Assembly (NCBI GenBank): GCA_040386355.1
Contig: JAZKFP010000167.1
Location: 1 to 18,608, forward strand
DNA length: 18,608 nt
Origin: JAZKFP01 sp040386355
GTDB taxonomy: Bacteria > Pseudomonadota > Gammaproteobacteria > Pseudomonadales > UBA6940
Reading direction: 5' to 3'
Positions 6,758-15,127 of the stretch are shown in pieces. Below the pieces are notes generated by a model that did no database searches, was not told where the DNA came from, and saw only the letters and a program-made list of their open reading frames with translations. The stretch's first letter is position 1. Every line of letters begins with the position of its first letter. The position numbers were made by a program, and so were the translations under genes.

Positions 6758-8770
6758 TTACATTTTATTTAACCATTCATCTTCTGTTAAACATTGCACG
6801 TTTAAACTCTGGGCTTTTTTAACTTTTGAGCCAGGATCTTCACCAACAATTAAATAATCGGTTTTTTTAGATAAAGCATTCGACACCTTTGCACCAACGG
6901 CTTGTAATTTTTGTTTTGCTTCTTCACGCGTAATTGAAGTAAGGGTTCCTGTTAATACCACCGTCTTTTGATAAAATGGATGTTCCGTATCATGCATTTT
7001 CCAATTTTTTACAGCCGGCCAGTGAATGCCACATTCTAATAATCGATCTACTTCCTGTTGATTGCGTGGTTCTGCAAAAAAGCTTTGAATATGTTCAGCA
7101 ACGATAGGGCCAACATCATCGATGTGTAAAAGAGAATCGACCGTTGCCATTCGAAGGCTTTCTAAATTACCAAAATAATCTGCTAATAACTGCGCCGTAG
7201 TTTCACCAACTTCCCGAATACCAAGCGAATAAATAAAACGATGTAATTGTGTCTTTTTACTATTTTCAATGGAGTTTAAAAGATTAGAAACGGATTTTGT
7301 TCCCGTGCGTTCAATCGATAATAATTGTTCTTGTGTTAAATGATATAAATCAGCAGGCGACATTATCCATTTTTTCTCAATTAATTTTTCTAACATTTTC
7401 TCGCCTAAACCATCAATATTCATGGCGCGGCGAGAAACAAAATGTTTGATGGATTCTAATAATTGCGCCGGGCAATTTAAACCAGCAGTGCAACGCACAA
7501 TAATTTCTGAATGATCTAAGTGTGCATGACATACAGGACAATCGTTAGGTAATACAATTGCAGAAGCATTTTCAGGACGCAGATCTGTTAATACGGTAAC
7601 CACTTTGGGAATAACATCACCAGCGCGATGAATCACAACAAAATCGCCAATTTTTAAATTTAATCGTTCAATTTCGGCCATATTATGCAAAGTAGCATTT
7701 CGAACCGTAACTCCTGCAACTTCTACTGGTTTTAATTTAGCAACTGGTGTAATCGCACCTGTACGACCTACTTGAAATTCAACATCTAATAATTCAGTAG
7801 TTACTTCTTTTGCTGGAAATTTATGCGCAATCGCCCAACGTGGTGAACGTGAAACAAAACCAGTTGTTTTTTGCTGCGTAAAATCATTTAATTTATAAAC
7901 AACGCCGTCAATTTCGTAAGGTAATACTTCACGTCTTTCACCGAGCTGCAGAAAATATTCCAAACAACCTTTAAATCCTTTTACCTGACATGCTTCGTTA
8001 TTTACAGGCAAACCCCAGATTTTTAATTGCTGCAAAGATTCCCAATGGGTTTTAAATTCCAATACCTCTGCATTAATAAAACTGTAGCAATACACAGCTA
8101 AGCCACGGCTCTGAGTTATCTTTGGATCTAATTGTCGTAAGCTTCCCGAAGCGGCGTTGCGTGGATTTGCAAATGTTTTTTCATTATTTTCCAAAGCCTG
8201 TTGATTGCAGCGCGCAAATTGTTTTTTTGACATTAATACTTCGCCGCGCACTTCCAATCGATCCGGAATATTTTCACCTTCGAGTGATAAAGGAATATTT
8301 CGAATCGTGCGTACATTTGCGGTAATTTCCTCACCACGAAAACCATCGCCGCGCGTTGCACCCTGAACTAACTGGCCTTTTTCATAAATAACACTAATAG
8401 CTACGCCATCTAATTTCGGTTCAGCAACAAAGTTTAATTCTTCAATTATTGAGCCGTTTTTTTTATTCAATAACTCAATTAAGCGCGTTTCAAAATCCTT
8501 AATATCTTCTTCATCAAAACCATTTGATAAAGACAACATAGGTACTTCATGCTCAACGATAGTGAACTTATTGGTAAAGGCAGCGGTAAGTCTTTGCGTA
8601 GGAGAATCAGCAGAAATAAATTCAGGATATTGCTGTTCCAATTTCTGTAATTTAGAAAATAACTCATCGTATTGCTTATCACTAATAGTTGGCTGACTAT
8701 CTCTATAATAGGCAACGTCATGCTGTTTAATTTCTGTTCTTAATTGAATAATTTTTTTTTCAACATCCAT
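6758..8770 (-). CDS. ligA: NAD-dependent DNA ligase LigA
   Basis: The 670-residue protein has full family length and all domains. They are the Ia NAD-binding region (YYRDSQPTISDKQYDEL, 21-37), the adenylation domain with nucleotidyl Lys119 in EPKLDG, the OB fold (about 325-405), a zinc finger with Cys411, 414, 427 and 433, helix-hairpin-helix repeats (about 445-580) and a C-terminal BRCT domain (about 595-670, VVLTGTLTS). It seals nicks in replication and repair using NAD+. The start shows only a weak AAAGA-type ribosome binding site, but the N-terminus aligns naturally with the family. The gene is intact and appears to be a core chromosomal gene next to the T3SS block, from which it is separated by element C. 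Confidence 0.97.
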   Translation of the reverse strand: MDVEKKIIQLRTEIKQHDVAYYRDSQPTISDKQYDELFSKLQKLEQQYPEFISADSPTQRLTAAFTNKFTIVEHEVPMLSLSNGFDEEDIKDFETRLIELLNKKNGSIIEELNFVAEPKLDGVAISVIYEKGQLVQGATRGDGFRGEEITANVRTIRNIPLSLEGENIPDRLEVRGEVLMSKKQFARCNQQALENNEKTFANPRNAASGSLRQLDPKITQSRGLAVYCYSFINAEVLEFKTHWESLQQLKIWGLPVNNEACQVKGFKGCLEYFLQLGERREVLPYEIDGVVYKLNDFTQQKTTGFVSRSPRWAIAHKFPAKEVTTELLDVEFQVGRTGAITPVAKLKPVEVAGVTVRNATLHNMAEIERLNLKIGDFVVIHRAGDVIPKVVTVLTDLRPENASAIVLPNDCPVCHAHLDHSEIIVRCTAGLNCPAQLLESIKHFVSRRAMNIDGLGEKMLEKLIEKKWIMSPADLYHLTQEQLLSIERTGTKSVSNLLNSIENSKKTQLHRFIYSLGIREVGETTAQLLADYFGNLESLRMATVDSLLHIDDVGPIVAEHIQSFFAEPRNQQEVDRLLECGIHWPAVKNWKMHDTEHPFYQKTVVLTGTLTSITREEAKQKLQAVGAKVSNALSKKTDYLIVGEDPGSKVKKAQSLNVQCLTEDEWLNKM

Positions 8771-8889
8771 GTGATTAATCTTTTTACAATTAATGGAGTT
8801 TCAACTATTTAAAATGATAATCAGTTGTGCTTGAGAGATTAAATTATTAGTATTAATAATTGAAAATGTTTTTCTCATCGGATTCTGTA

Positions 8890-9009
8890 GATCGAACGCA
8901 AATGAGATTTCCAGTAGGCGCCTGTGCAATGAGACCGCGGAGCGTACATTTGAGTACGTGAGCAGGCGAATAAGCAGGCAACAACCTGGAAAATCATTTG
9001 CGGAAGATC
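8890..9009. repeat. Element C: inverted-repeat element with about 25-bp ends
   Basis: The left end GATCGAACGCAAATGAG.. and the reverse complement of the right end GATCTTCCGCAAATGA.. run in parallel to TTTCCAG, giving inverted ends of about 25 bases. The 70-base interior has the hairpin CGTAC-ATTTGA-GTACG and the direct copies AGCAGGCGAA/AGCAGGCAAC. The end sequence CGAACGCAAATGA..ATTTCCA recurs at the outer end of family B copy B3. It lies between sctU and ligA and ends 9 bases from the sctU stop codon. Confidence 0.7.
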
Positions 9010-9017
9010 CCCTCCCC

Positions 9018-10085
9018 CTAATCGGCTTCTGTAGCGGCTGCTTCTAACTGCTTAACCCATTTCATCAACTCTGCAACTGCAGGAAACATATCACGCGGAA
9101 TAGCATCGCCCCATTCAACTCGGGCATGTAATTCTCGCGCTAAAGGTACATTTTCTACAATTGGAATGCCAAAATCTCGTGCTAATTCCTTAATACGTTT
9201 TGCGAGTAAGTTTTCACCTTTGAGTATTACACGCGGTACTTTGATGGTTTTGCCATCATATATTAACCCTACAACAAGGTGAGTCGGATTAGACACAATT
9301 ACAGAAGACTTCTTTACAGCTTTGGGCAATTCATCCCCTTGAATAATCTCACGATGTATAGATTTTCGTTGATGTTTTATTTCAGGATTACCTTCGGTGT
9401 CTTTGTATTCTCTTTTCACTTCATCTTTTGTCATACGCAAACTTTTAGTATGTTCGTATTTTTGGAAAAAGATGTCAGCCACCGCAATTAAAATAAAAAC
9501 TACACTGGTGTATAAAGCCAGCTGCAACATAAGATGCGCTAAAAATGGCAATACACATTCCTTACCACATACCGGCATTTCAATAATATCTTGAATATTC
9601 GCTCGAATAACCAATAAACACGCAATAGTTATCGCTACAACTTTGATGCAGGATTTAACAAATTCCATAAAATTTTTCAAAGAAAAAATTCTTTTAAAAC
9701 CTGCGATAGGATCAATTTTTTCCATAGAAGGAAGCACTGGATCAACCGAAAATAATGGTCCTACTTGGAGATACGTAATTAAAATACCTAGTACTACCAT
9801 ACCTGCTACAAATGGAAGGCTTGCATCAATAAGGTATCTCATTGAACCATGAAAAGTACCAGCCAATGCTTCATGAAAGCTGACTCCATAATATTGAGCA
9901 GGCAGCAAAATCATTTCCATCATCTGCTTTACAAAGTAGCCGCCTATTAAAAAGAAAATGATATACATGCCAATCATTTGTGCGGCAGAAACTAACTCTT
10001 TACTACTGGAAACCTGGCCTTTTTCTCGCGCATCTCGAATCTTTTTTTGCGTGGGTTGTTCGGTTTTTTCAGAAGAATTTTCCAC
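9018..10085 (-). CDS. sctU: T3SS export-apparatus switch protein SctU (YscU/SpaS family)
   Basis: The 355-residue protein has four membrane segments in residues 35-210, a cytoplasmic linker, and the autocleavage motif NPTH at 266-269 (VSNPTHLVVGL). SctU cleaves itself between Asn and Pro and switches secretion from needle to translocator substrates. The motif KTEQPTQKKIRDAREKGQV near the N-terminus is typical of the FlhB/SctU superfamily. The non-flagellar assignment rests on the neighbours sctT, S, R, Q and N and the absence of flagellar genes. The start is a GTG two bases after the sctT stop, with GAGG about 8 bases upstream, so translation is coupled. It is the last gene of the block. The protein looks intact. 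Confidence 0.95.
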   Translation of the reverse strand: MENSSEKTEQPTQKKIRDAREKGQVSSSKELVSAAQMIGMYIIFFLIGGYFVKQMMEMILLPAQYYGVSFHEALAGTFHGSMRYLIDASLPFVAGMVVLGILITYLQVGPLFSVDPVLPSMEKIDPIAGFKRIFSLKNFMEFVKSCIKVVAITIACLLVIRANIQDIIEMPVCGKECVLPFLAHLMLQLALYTSVVFILIAVADIFFQKYEHTKSLRMTKDEVKREYKDTEGNPEIKHQRKSIHREIIQGDELPKAVKKSSVIVSNPTHLVVGLIYDGKTIKVPRVILKGENLLAKRIKELARDFGIPIVENVPLARELHARVEWGDAIPRDMFPAVAELMKWVKQLEAAATEAD

Positions 10086-10087
10086 AA

Positions 10088-10891
10088 TTATGGCCTCAAG
10101 TCTTGAAAAAACATATCATCCATTCTTAAGAATATGTTATTGATTGAAAAAGCATCTAACTCTATATAATAAAATAATGTTGACACGTAGATAACTAAGA
10201 TAAAAAACCCTACGCCGCTTTTCACTGGCATTGATAAAATAAAAACATTTAATTGCTGAGCAAATCGATTTGCAATCGCAAAACAAAATTCTGACAAAAA
10301 CATAGCAATCACAACCGGTGCAGATAAAATTACTGTCAAAAGCATCACTTCATCTAATCTTTTGATAAAAAATAATGCATCACTCCAGCGAATACTAAGC
10401 CGTGTATCTAATAACGGCCATTCAACAAAACTTTTAAACAGCAAGCCACATAACAATAAAAAACCACCAGATGACATGAATAAAACCGTCAAGGTTTGGT
10501 TAAACATTAAACCGAGTGGACTTGTTTGATCACCCGACAATGGATTTAACGAACTTGCTAAGGTAGCACCACGTTGGTTATCAATAAAAAAACCCACCGA
10601 TTCTATTGCCCAAAAAGGAATCGCAATTAAAAATCCAATAATTGCACCTATAAAAACTTCTTTTAGAATGAGAAATGTAAAATGCAAAGTTGATAATTGT
10701 TTTATTATTGGAGGGACTTCTTCATGCAGAGGCATTAAAAAAATGGAAATCACAAGAGCTAATGCGTTTCGAATAATAACGGATGTTAAAAGTCTCCTAC
10801 CTAAAAAAGGAATTACAGTAAAAGCAGCAGCTACTCGAGGAAAACCGAGAAACATCGAATATAGAAAAGTATGAAAAAGCTCATCAATCAT
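10088..10891 (-). CDS. sctT: T3SS export-apparatus protein SctT (YscT/SpaR family)
   Basis: The 267-residue multi-pass inner-membrane protein shows the family opening (FLGFPRVAAAFTVIPFLG, about 15-32) and the conserved loop IESVGFFIDNQRGATLASSL (about 95-114), followed by NPLSGDQTSPLG. With SctR and SctS it forms the helical R5S4T1 export gate. Its length matches the 255-270 residues of the family. It starts 5 bases after the sctS stop and ends 2 bases before the sctU GTG, so the three genes form one translational unit. No defect is seen. Confidence 0.95.
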   Translation of the reverse strand: MIDELFHTFLYSMFLGFPRVAAAFTVIPFLGRRLLTSVIIRNALALVISIFLMPLHEEVPPIIKQLSTLHFTFLILKEVFIGAIIGFLIAIPFWAIESVGFFIDNQRGATLASSLNPLSGDQTSPLGLMFNQTLTVLFMSSGGFLLLCGLLFKSFVEWPLLDTRLSIRWSDALFFIKRLDEVMLLTVILSAPVVIAMFLSEFCFAIANRFAQQLNVFILSMPVKSGVGFFILVIYVSTLFYYIELDAFSINNIFLRMDDMFFQDLRP

Positions 10892-10896
10892 GCTCG

Positions 10897-11160
10897 TTAC
10901 ATCGCAGAGAAGCGATCAAAAATCAAGATAGTAAAATTGTATAATTCCATCCCCATCCAGCGAGCGGTAACAAAAATAGTAATAACCAATGCAACTAGTT
11001 TAAAACCAAAGCTAATCGTTTGTTCCTGAATTTGAGTGAGTGCTTGGACTAAACTGATTAAAGTTCCTACAAGAGTCGCAACAATAATCGGCGGCATTGA
11101 CAAGATCAAAACCAATAATAAAGCATGCGCTGTCAGCGTTAAAATTTCTTGTGGAGACAT
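10897..11160 (-). CDS. sctS: T3SS export-apparatus protein SctS (YscS/SpaQ family)
   Basis: The 87-residue protein has the two hydrophobic hairpin helices of SctS (about 14-38 and 50-75) joined by TLISLVQALTQIQEQTISFG, the family's signature loop with the conserved QIQEQT. Four copies wrap the SctR5-SctT1 core to form the export gate. The length (about 86-90) is normal. AAAGG lies 11 bases upstream of the ATG, a rather wide spacing. Unusually, sctR does not abut it: a 333-base gap with family B element B2 separates the two. sctT follows at 5 bases. Confidence 0.95.
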   Translation of the reverse strand: MSPQEILTLTAHALLLVLILSMPPIIVATLVGTLISLVQALTQIQEQTISFGFKLVALVITIFVTARWMGMELYNFTILIFDRFSAM

Positions 11161-11204
11161 AATCGCATTACCTTTAGCAGATCGACTAATTAACTAGAAA
11201 CACT

Positions 11205-11483
11205 CTATATCCAACGCACATCAGTTTTCCTTGTTGTAATGTTTTATGAAAGATGTTTTGTGGGAAAGACCACGCGGGCGAAAAATGTTTCGCCCCTACA
11301 CACTAACCTTCACCTGTTGAACAACAAATTAAGTAGAGATTTGCAAAAATTTCTTGTGATATCCAACCCAACCATAATCCCACACCTTCAACGAAATATG
11401 TAGGGGCGAAACATTTTACGCCCACATGTACTCTTAATGATTCATAAAACCTTTCAACCGGGAAAATTAATCTGTGTCGCTGT
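11205..11483. repeat. Family B palindromic repeat element, copy B2, inside the T3SS operon
   Basis: Both arms are long. The left arm runs from TATATCCAACGCACATCAG through TTTTATGAAAGATG and GTGGGAAAGACC to the hairpin GGGCGAAAAATGTTTCGCCC. The right arm is the reverse order of the same signals: GGGGCGAAACATTTTACGCCC, ATGTACTC, CATAAAACCTTTC and CGGGAAAATT. It fills the 333-base gap between sctR and sctS, ending 11 bases from the sctR stop codon. There is no coding capacity. RNA from this element would fold into strong hairpins between two genes whose products are needed in fixed ratio. Confidence 0.82.
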
Positions 11484-11493
11484 TGTAAAAATA

Positions 11494-12147
11494 TTATTGG
11501 TAAGTGAGTACAAGACCATGAATTAAACGGGCCCAACCATCTACCAACACGAAGAGAAGCAATTTAAAGGGCAAAGAAATGGTCATTGGAGAAACCATCA
11601 TCATTCCCATAGCAAGTAAAATATTGGAAATAATTAAATCAATAACTACAAAAGGTAAATATAATAAAAATCCAATTTCGAAAGCAGTAGTTAATTCCGA
11701 TATTGCAAAAGCAGGTATTAAAATAATATAAGAATCTTTATTGATTGTTTCATAGCTTTCTTTAGGCCAAATTAACTTAGCCGAATCCACGAAAAACTTT
11801 CTTTCTTCTACTTCTGCATGTTTTTCTAAAAATTGACGGAAAGGTTCTGCAACCGCTTTAACTGATTCCTGCAACTCTTCAATATTCGCAGTATCCAAAT
11901 TGTAATTCTGCGCTATATCAAATGCTTGCTGCCCAACCGGTGACATAATATAAATTGTTAGGATTATAGCCAGCCCATAAATAGCCATGTTTGGTGGAAT
12001 GCCTTGAACACCGAGGGCATTTCGCAATAGTAAAAGTACCACTGCAATTTTAACAAATGCAGTAGTCATGACCGCTAAAAAAGGTACTAGACCCAATATA
12101 ATTAATATGATGAATAAACTACTGGGCGCAGTGTCAAAAGTAGGCAT
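11494..12147 (-). CDS. sctR: T3SS export-apparatus protein SctR (YscR/SpaP family)
   Basis: The 217-residue protein has the family blocks MTTAFVKIAVVLLLLRNALG (25-44), GIPPNMAIYGLAIILTIYIM, LIPAFAISELTTAFEIGFL, then YLPFVVIDLIISNILLAMGM and MVSPMTISLPFKLLLFVLVD. Its length is normal (about 215-225). Five SctR subunits form the core of the export gate. The start codon follows the sctQ stop by 29 bases. Only a weak TGAG lies before the ATG at 12147. The C-terminus (DGWARLIHGLVLTYQ) is complete and ends just before repeat B2. Confidence 0.96.
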   Translation of the reverse strand: MPTFDTAPSSLFIILIILGLVPFLAVMTTAFVKIAVVLLLLRNALGVQGIPPNMAIYGLAIILTIYIMSPVGQQAFDIAQNYNLDTANIEELQESVKAVAEPFRQFLEKHAEVEERKFFVDSAKLIWPKESYETINKDSYIILIPAFAISELTTAFEIGFLLYLPFVVIDLIISNILLAMGMMMVSPMTISLPFKLLLFVLVDGWARLIHGLVLTYQ

Positions 12148-12176
12148 ACGAACAACTCAATTAAAATAAAACAGGA

Positions 12177-13616
12177 TTAAGCGTGCGGTAAAGTTGGATT
12201 TAACCATTCAGTTATACGTACTCCGAGCTGACCATCGAGTGTGACAATTTCACCTTGTCCAACACATTGACCTTGCACCATAAGCGCAATCGGATGTTCA
12301 GATGGGCATTGTAAATCTAATACATCACCTTCTTGCAAATTAGATAACTGTTTTAGTGGTAACGCACGCTGCGCCAATTGAAACACCATCGTAATAGGCA
12401 CATTTCCCCAATCAAAGCTGGTCTCAGTGGTCTGTTGAGCAGATTCTCGTACATTATTTTCTTCGTGTTGCTGATCCATAACTTCAACCTCTGTTAGATC
12501 CAAGGGGTCATAATGGTTTTCTGAATTAGTGTTGGGTAAATCACCATTTTTCGATCGAGCATATTTTCTTTGCGCAGAAAAAATTTTTTCCTTTGCGCTC
12601 AAAACAGATGTTTGATTAGGTTTTTTTAAAAAAGGCCGACGCGACCAACAGGGTGTGGTATTTAAAATAACCGATAAAAAAGGTTCTTCTAACAAACTAA
12701 TTTTACCGTCAATTTTTACTCCTGAGTTATTACGCTTTGCATTCCACTGCCATTGGTTGCTAATGCTAACAATAGAATTTTGTTGAGAGTTCTTGTTTAA
12801 AAGTAAAACATCACCGACTTCAAGTGTTTGACATTGAGCCAATGAAATCTGAGTAAATCCCAAAAACCATCGCACTGGGACGTTAATATTTTTTATTAAT
12901 TTTGTTATAGCCAAAGGTTGTGGTTGAGTTAGCCCAGACAACATATGGAATACTCGATTTGCCTGGCCACGCGGCCAAAGAAATGCGCATACCGATTCTC
13001 CGTGTGATGTATTGACATTCACATGTAGTCCAACGAATTCTTCTAAGTTTTTTAATTGCTCATGGGATAGCACACGAAGCTTAAATGGCCTATGTGCAGA
13101 TGTTGTCGGATTAATTTTATTAGCATCGATGAAACATTGTTCAACGACAGCGCTAATCGCCGCTTGTCGTAATGTACGAGGTAATTCAAGTCCCGGTTCA
13201 TCTACTTTTAATATTTTTTGCACCAGACTAATCGCTTCACGAGGCACTGCTAAAATTAAAAATAATCCATCCACACTCAATTGATATAGATCCCAACCAT
13301 GCTCTAGCACTTCAGGAATAAATTCTTTGTCATGTAAAAGACAATCTTCTTTTGCAGCACCTGTTTTTTTTGATTCAAGAAAAGAAGAATGAAATGTAAA
13401 ATCCCATGTTCCCCAGCTACTGGAATACTGCATTTTGGGTTCACGAGCCAACCAATTATGCCAACGCAATTGTTCAGAAACAATTGCTTTTGGCTGATAA
13501 ACTTGCCACAACTGTTTATTTTCTACAATTTGAATGGAGTTTACATTTTCATTTTTTTCCTTTGAATTGATTAATAAATTATTGTCAGATGTTGAAACTA
13601 CCATACTCAATCTCAC
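12177..13616 (-). CDS. sctQ: T3SS cytoplasmic-ring (sorting platform) protein SctQ (SpaO/YscQ family)
   Basis: The protein has up to 479 residues, long for SctQ (usually 300-350). The C-terminal surface-presentation-of-antigens domain (SPOA2) spans about 408-478 (VFQLAQRALPLKQLSNLQEG, GQGEIVTLDGQLGVRI). A first SPOA-like region is at about 245-315 (ISLAQCQTLEVGDVLLL). The stretch in between, about 320-405, is a hydrophilic linker. SctQ forms the cytoplasmic pods that sort substrates for export. The start is uncertain: GTG at 13616 or ATG at 13604, neither with a strong ribosome binding site. Met380 has a good internal site for a short SctQ-C product. The 5' leader is largely formed by element A2, whose end lies 16 bases from the GTG. 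Confidence 0.85.
   Translation of the reverse strand: MRLSMVVSTSDNNLLINSKEKNENVNSIQIVENKQLWQVYQPKAIVSEQLRWHNWLAREPKMQYSSSWGTWDFTFHSSFLESKKTGAAKEDCLLHDKEFIPEVLEHGWDLYQLSVDGLFLILAVPREAISLVQKILKVDEPGLELPRTLRQAAISAVVEQCFIDANKINPTTSAHRPFKLRVLSHEQLKNLEEFVGLHVNVNTSHGESVCAFLWPRGQANRVFHMLSGLTQPQPLAITKLIKNINVPVRWFLGFTQISLAQCQTLEVGDVLLLNKNSQQNSIVSISNQWQWNAKRNNSGVKIDGKISLLEEPFLSVILNTTPCWSRRPFLKKPNQTSVLSAKEKIFSAQRKYARSKNGDLPNTNSENHYDPLDLTEVEVMDQQHEENNVRESAQQTTETSFDWGNVPITMVFQLAQRALPLKQLSNLQEGDVLDLQCPSEHPIALMVQGQCVGQGEIVTLDGQLGVRITEWLNPTLPHA
12477..12492 (-). promoter_or_regulatory. Internal ribosome binding site and ATG for SctQ-C
   Basis: On the minus strand AGAGG (12488-12492) precedes an in-frame ATG (12477-12479, Met380 of SctQ) by 8 bases. 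Initiation here would give a 100-residue SPOA2-only protein. Short SctQ-C forms made by internal initiation are known for YscQ, SpaO and Spa33 and form part of the pod. Here this is inferred from position and spacing. Confidence 0.55.
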
Positions 13617-13632
13617 ACTATTAATTCTTCTA

Positions 13633-13880
13633 TATACCCGTAACGTTTGATTTTTAAATGTTCATCATGATCTTTTCTTCCACTTGCTGCGTTGAGACCG
13701 CAAGAGCGCGTCACAGCACTCTTGCGTGCATAAAGCTTTGGCTACGCAGCGTCAAAGCGCACTCTTGTTATTTAAGAGCGAATTGAAAAAAAATCTTCAC
13801 GCTTCACCGCTGCGCTTATCCGGCCGCTGCCTTTAGTTGCGGCGCGCAAGGCGCCCTAAAAATCAAACACTACGGGTATA
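13633..13880. repeat. Family A inverted-repeat element, copy A2, inside the T3SS operon
   Basis: This copy has the best-preserved terminal inverted repeats, about 24 bases, matching at 22: TATACCCGTAACGTTTGAT on the left and ATCAAACACTACGGGTATA on the right. The interior shares TCCACTTGCTG, AAAGCTTTGGCTACGCAGCG and AATTGAAAAAAAATCTTCA with A1 and A3. The first stem-loop is CGCAAGAG/CTCTTGCG (13699-13726), different in sequence from A1 and A3 but equally paired. It lies between the sctP-like gene and sctQ. Its right end overlaps the final codons and stop of the sctP-like gene. Confidence 0.9.
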
Positions 13881-14761
13881 TCAATCGAATCATCGCCCCA
13901 TAAATCTTTAGTTTCATTTATATCTTTTTGAAACAAACTTGAATTTTCCGGATCATTCATTAATTCTTCGGCGTTACGCCGTTGTAAAACTACTTTCACG
14001 TTAAAATCTAAACGTTTCTTTAAATTAATTTCTAATTCTTGTAAATGCGATCGTGCCATTTCCATGGCCTGTTCATTAACTAACAATAACTCTATTAATA
14101 ATAATTGATCGGTTGTTTGAGTAATTTGAATTTGACTGCCGAAAAAAACAGAAGATTGTAAAGTCATTATGACTGAAGTTCGACCATTCAACTGATTGGC
14201 GTTTACAACACTAATTACTTCTTCCCAAGCGTTAGCAATATCGCTTAAATTATTGGCTGCTCGTGTTTCCTTATTTGCTAAAACTTCAGAATTTTCAAAC
14301 TCCATCACTTTTAATGCTTCTGCTGTAAAGTTATTTTTATCTGTCTTTTGATAATGATTTTCATCTTTATGAAAATGTTCTTTTTTGTGCATAGATTGTT
14401 GCGAATGCTTTTGATTTTCATCGACTTGTTTTTCATTAATTAAATTATTATCCGTATGCACTTCATATTTTAAATGACTTTGAAACTCTGTCGGCGATTC
14501 ATTTTCTTCATTACCACTTGTAGAACTTTGCATAATTCGTTGGCGACGAAGCGCATAGCGACTGAGAGATCGCTGTTGTGCGCTGTGCCGAGAATCTGGA
14601 TCATGTGAGTTGTTGTTATTAACAGATTTCTTCACTAATTGATCAAATTCAGTGCCTTGAAGTTGTATGTTTTTTCCGACGTCTGAATCGACTTGGTTTG
14701 TTTGTAATTTAGTCTTAGTTTTATGAATATCGATAGGATGATTGATATGGATGGTTGCCAT
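13856..14761 (-). CDS. sctP: Putative T3SS needle-length/switch protein SctP (InvJ/YscP position)
   Basis: The 301-residue protein is poorly conserved, as SctP proteins usually are. Residues 1-170 are hydrophilic, rich in Asn, Gln, His, Lys and Ser, and look disordered. Residues 175-262 form a FliK/SctP-like C-terminal domain: GRTSVIMTLQSSVFFGSQIQ, then LLLIELLLVNEQAMEMARSH and LEINLKKRLDFNVKVVLQRR. SctP measures needle length and contacts SctU. The call rests on that domain and on its place between sctO and sctQ, which matches invJ in SPI-1. The last seven residues (IPVVFDF) and the stop codon are read from the terminal repeat of element A2, so the natural C-terminus may have been altered by its insertion. 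The ATG at 14761 has no obvious ribosome binding site. Confidence 0.62.
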   Translation of the reverse strand: MATIHINHPIDIHKTKTKLQTNQVDSDVGKNIQLQGTEFDQLVKKSVNNNNSHDPDSRHSAQQRSLSRYALRRQRIMQSSTSGNEENESPTEFQSHLKYEVHTDNNLINEKQVDENQKHSQQSMHKKEHFHKDENHYQKTDKNNFTAEALKVMEFENSEVLANKETRAANNLSDIANAWEEVISVVNANQLNGRTSVIMTLQSSVFFGSQIQITQTTDQLLLIELLLVNEQAMEMARSHLQELEINLKKRLDFNVKVVLQRRNAEELMNDPENSSLFQKDINETKDLWGDDSIDIPVVFDF

Positions 14762-14933
14762 TATTTTCTACTTACCCTCACATTCTTAAAATTATCCTAC
14801 ATAAATAAATTTTAATATTTTTTTTAATCAAATTTCTTTTATCACAAGTACAGCACACTACCCTTTTTTAAAAGCAAAGGTCATTCGCTAATGGGATTTG
14901 CTAAAACACTTTTCTAATATTTAATCAGTAATA
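14762..14933. other. AT-rich gap, no gene seen
   Basis: This is the leader side of the sctP-like gene. It is very AT-rich, with no open reading frame of note. A weak promoter-like TTGATT..TATTTA could be drawn on the minus strand, but I do not trust it. The rest of the 366-base gap is element B3. Confidence 0.5.
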
Positions 14934-15120
14934 GGCAGTGCTCAACACGGGCAAAAGATTTTTCGCCCCTATGAAAACTATCACTTTCCTAAAAATACAT
15001 AAATCTATAACGGTTGTCGTAGGGGGCGAAAAATCATTCGCCCGCATGTACTTTCCCACAAAACATCATTCATAAAACATTGCAACATGGAAATTTCATT
15101 TGCGTTCGCTACGGGTATAT
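14934..15120. repeat. Family B palindromic repeat element, copy B3, inside the T3SS operon
   Basis: Read in reverse, this copy matches B1: TATACCCGTAGCGAACGC, then TTTCCATGTTGCAATGTTTT, TTTTGTGGGAAAGTACATGC, two GGGCGAA..TTCGCCC hairpins about 60 bases apart, and GTGTTGAGCACTGCC at the far end. The outer end repeats both the TATACCCGTA tip of family A and the CGAACGCAAATGA motif of element C. It ends 7 bases from the sctO stop codon. Confidence 0.85.
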
Positions 15121-15127
15121 TTTTTAA

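Noticed and set aside
9279..9594. Open frames on the plus strand over sctU
   Set aside because: They lie fully inside sctU in the opposite direction, match no family, and have no ribosome binding site of note.
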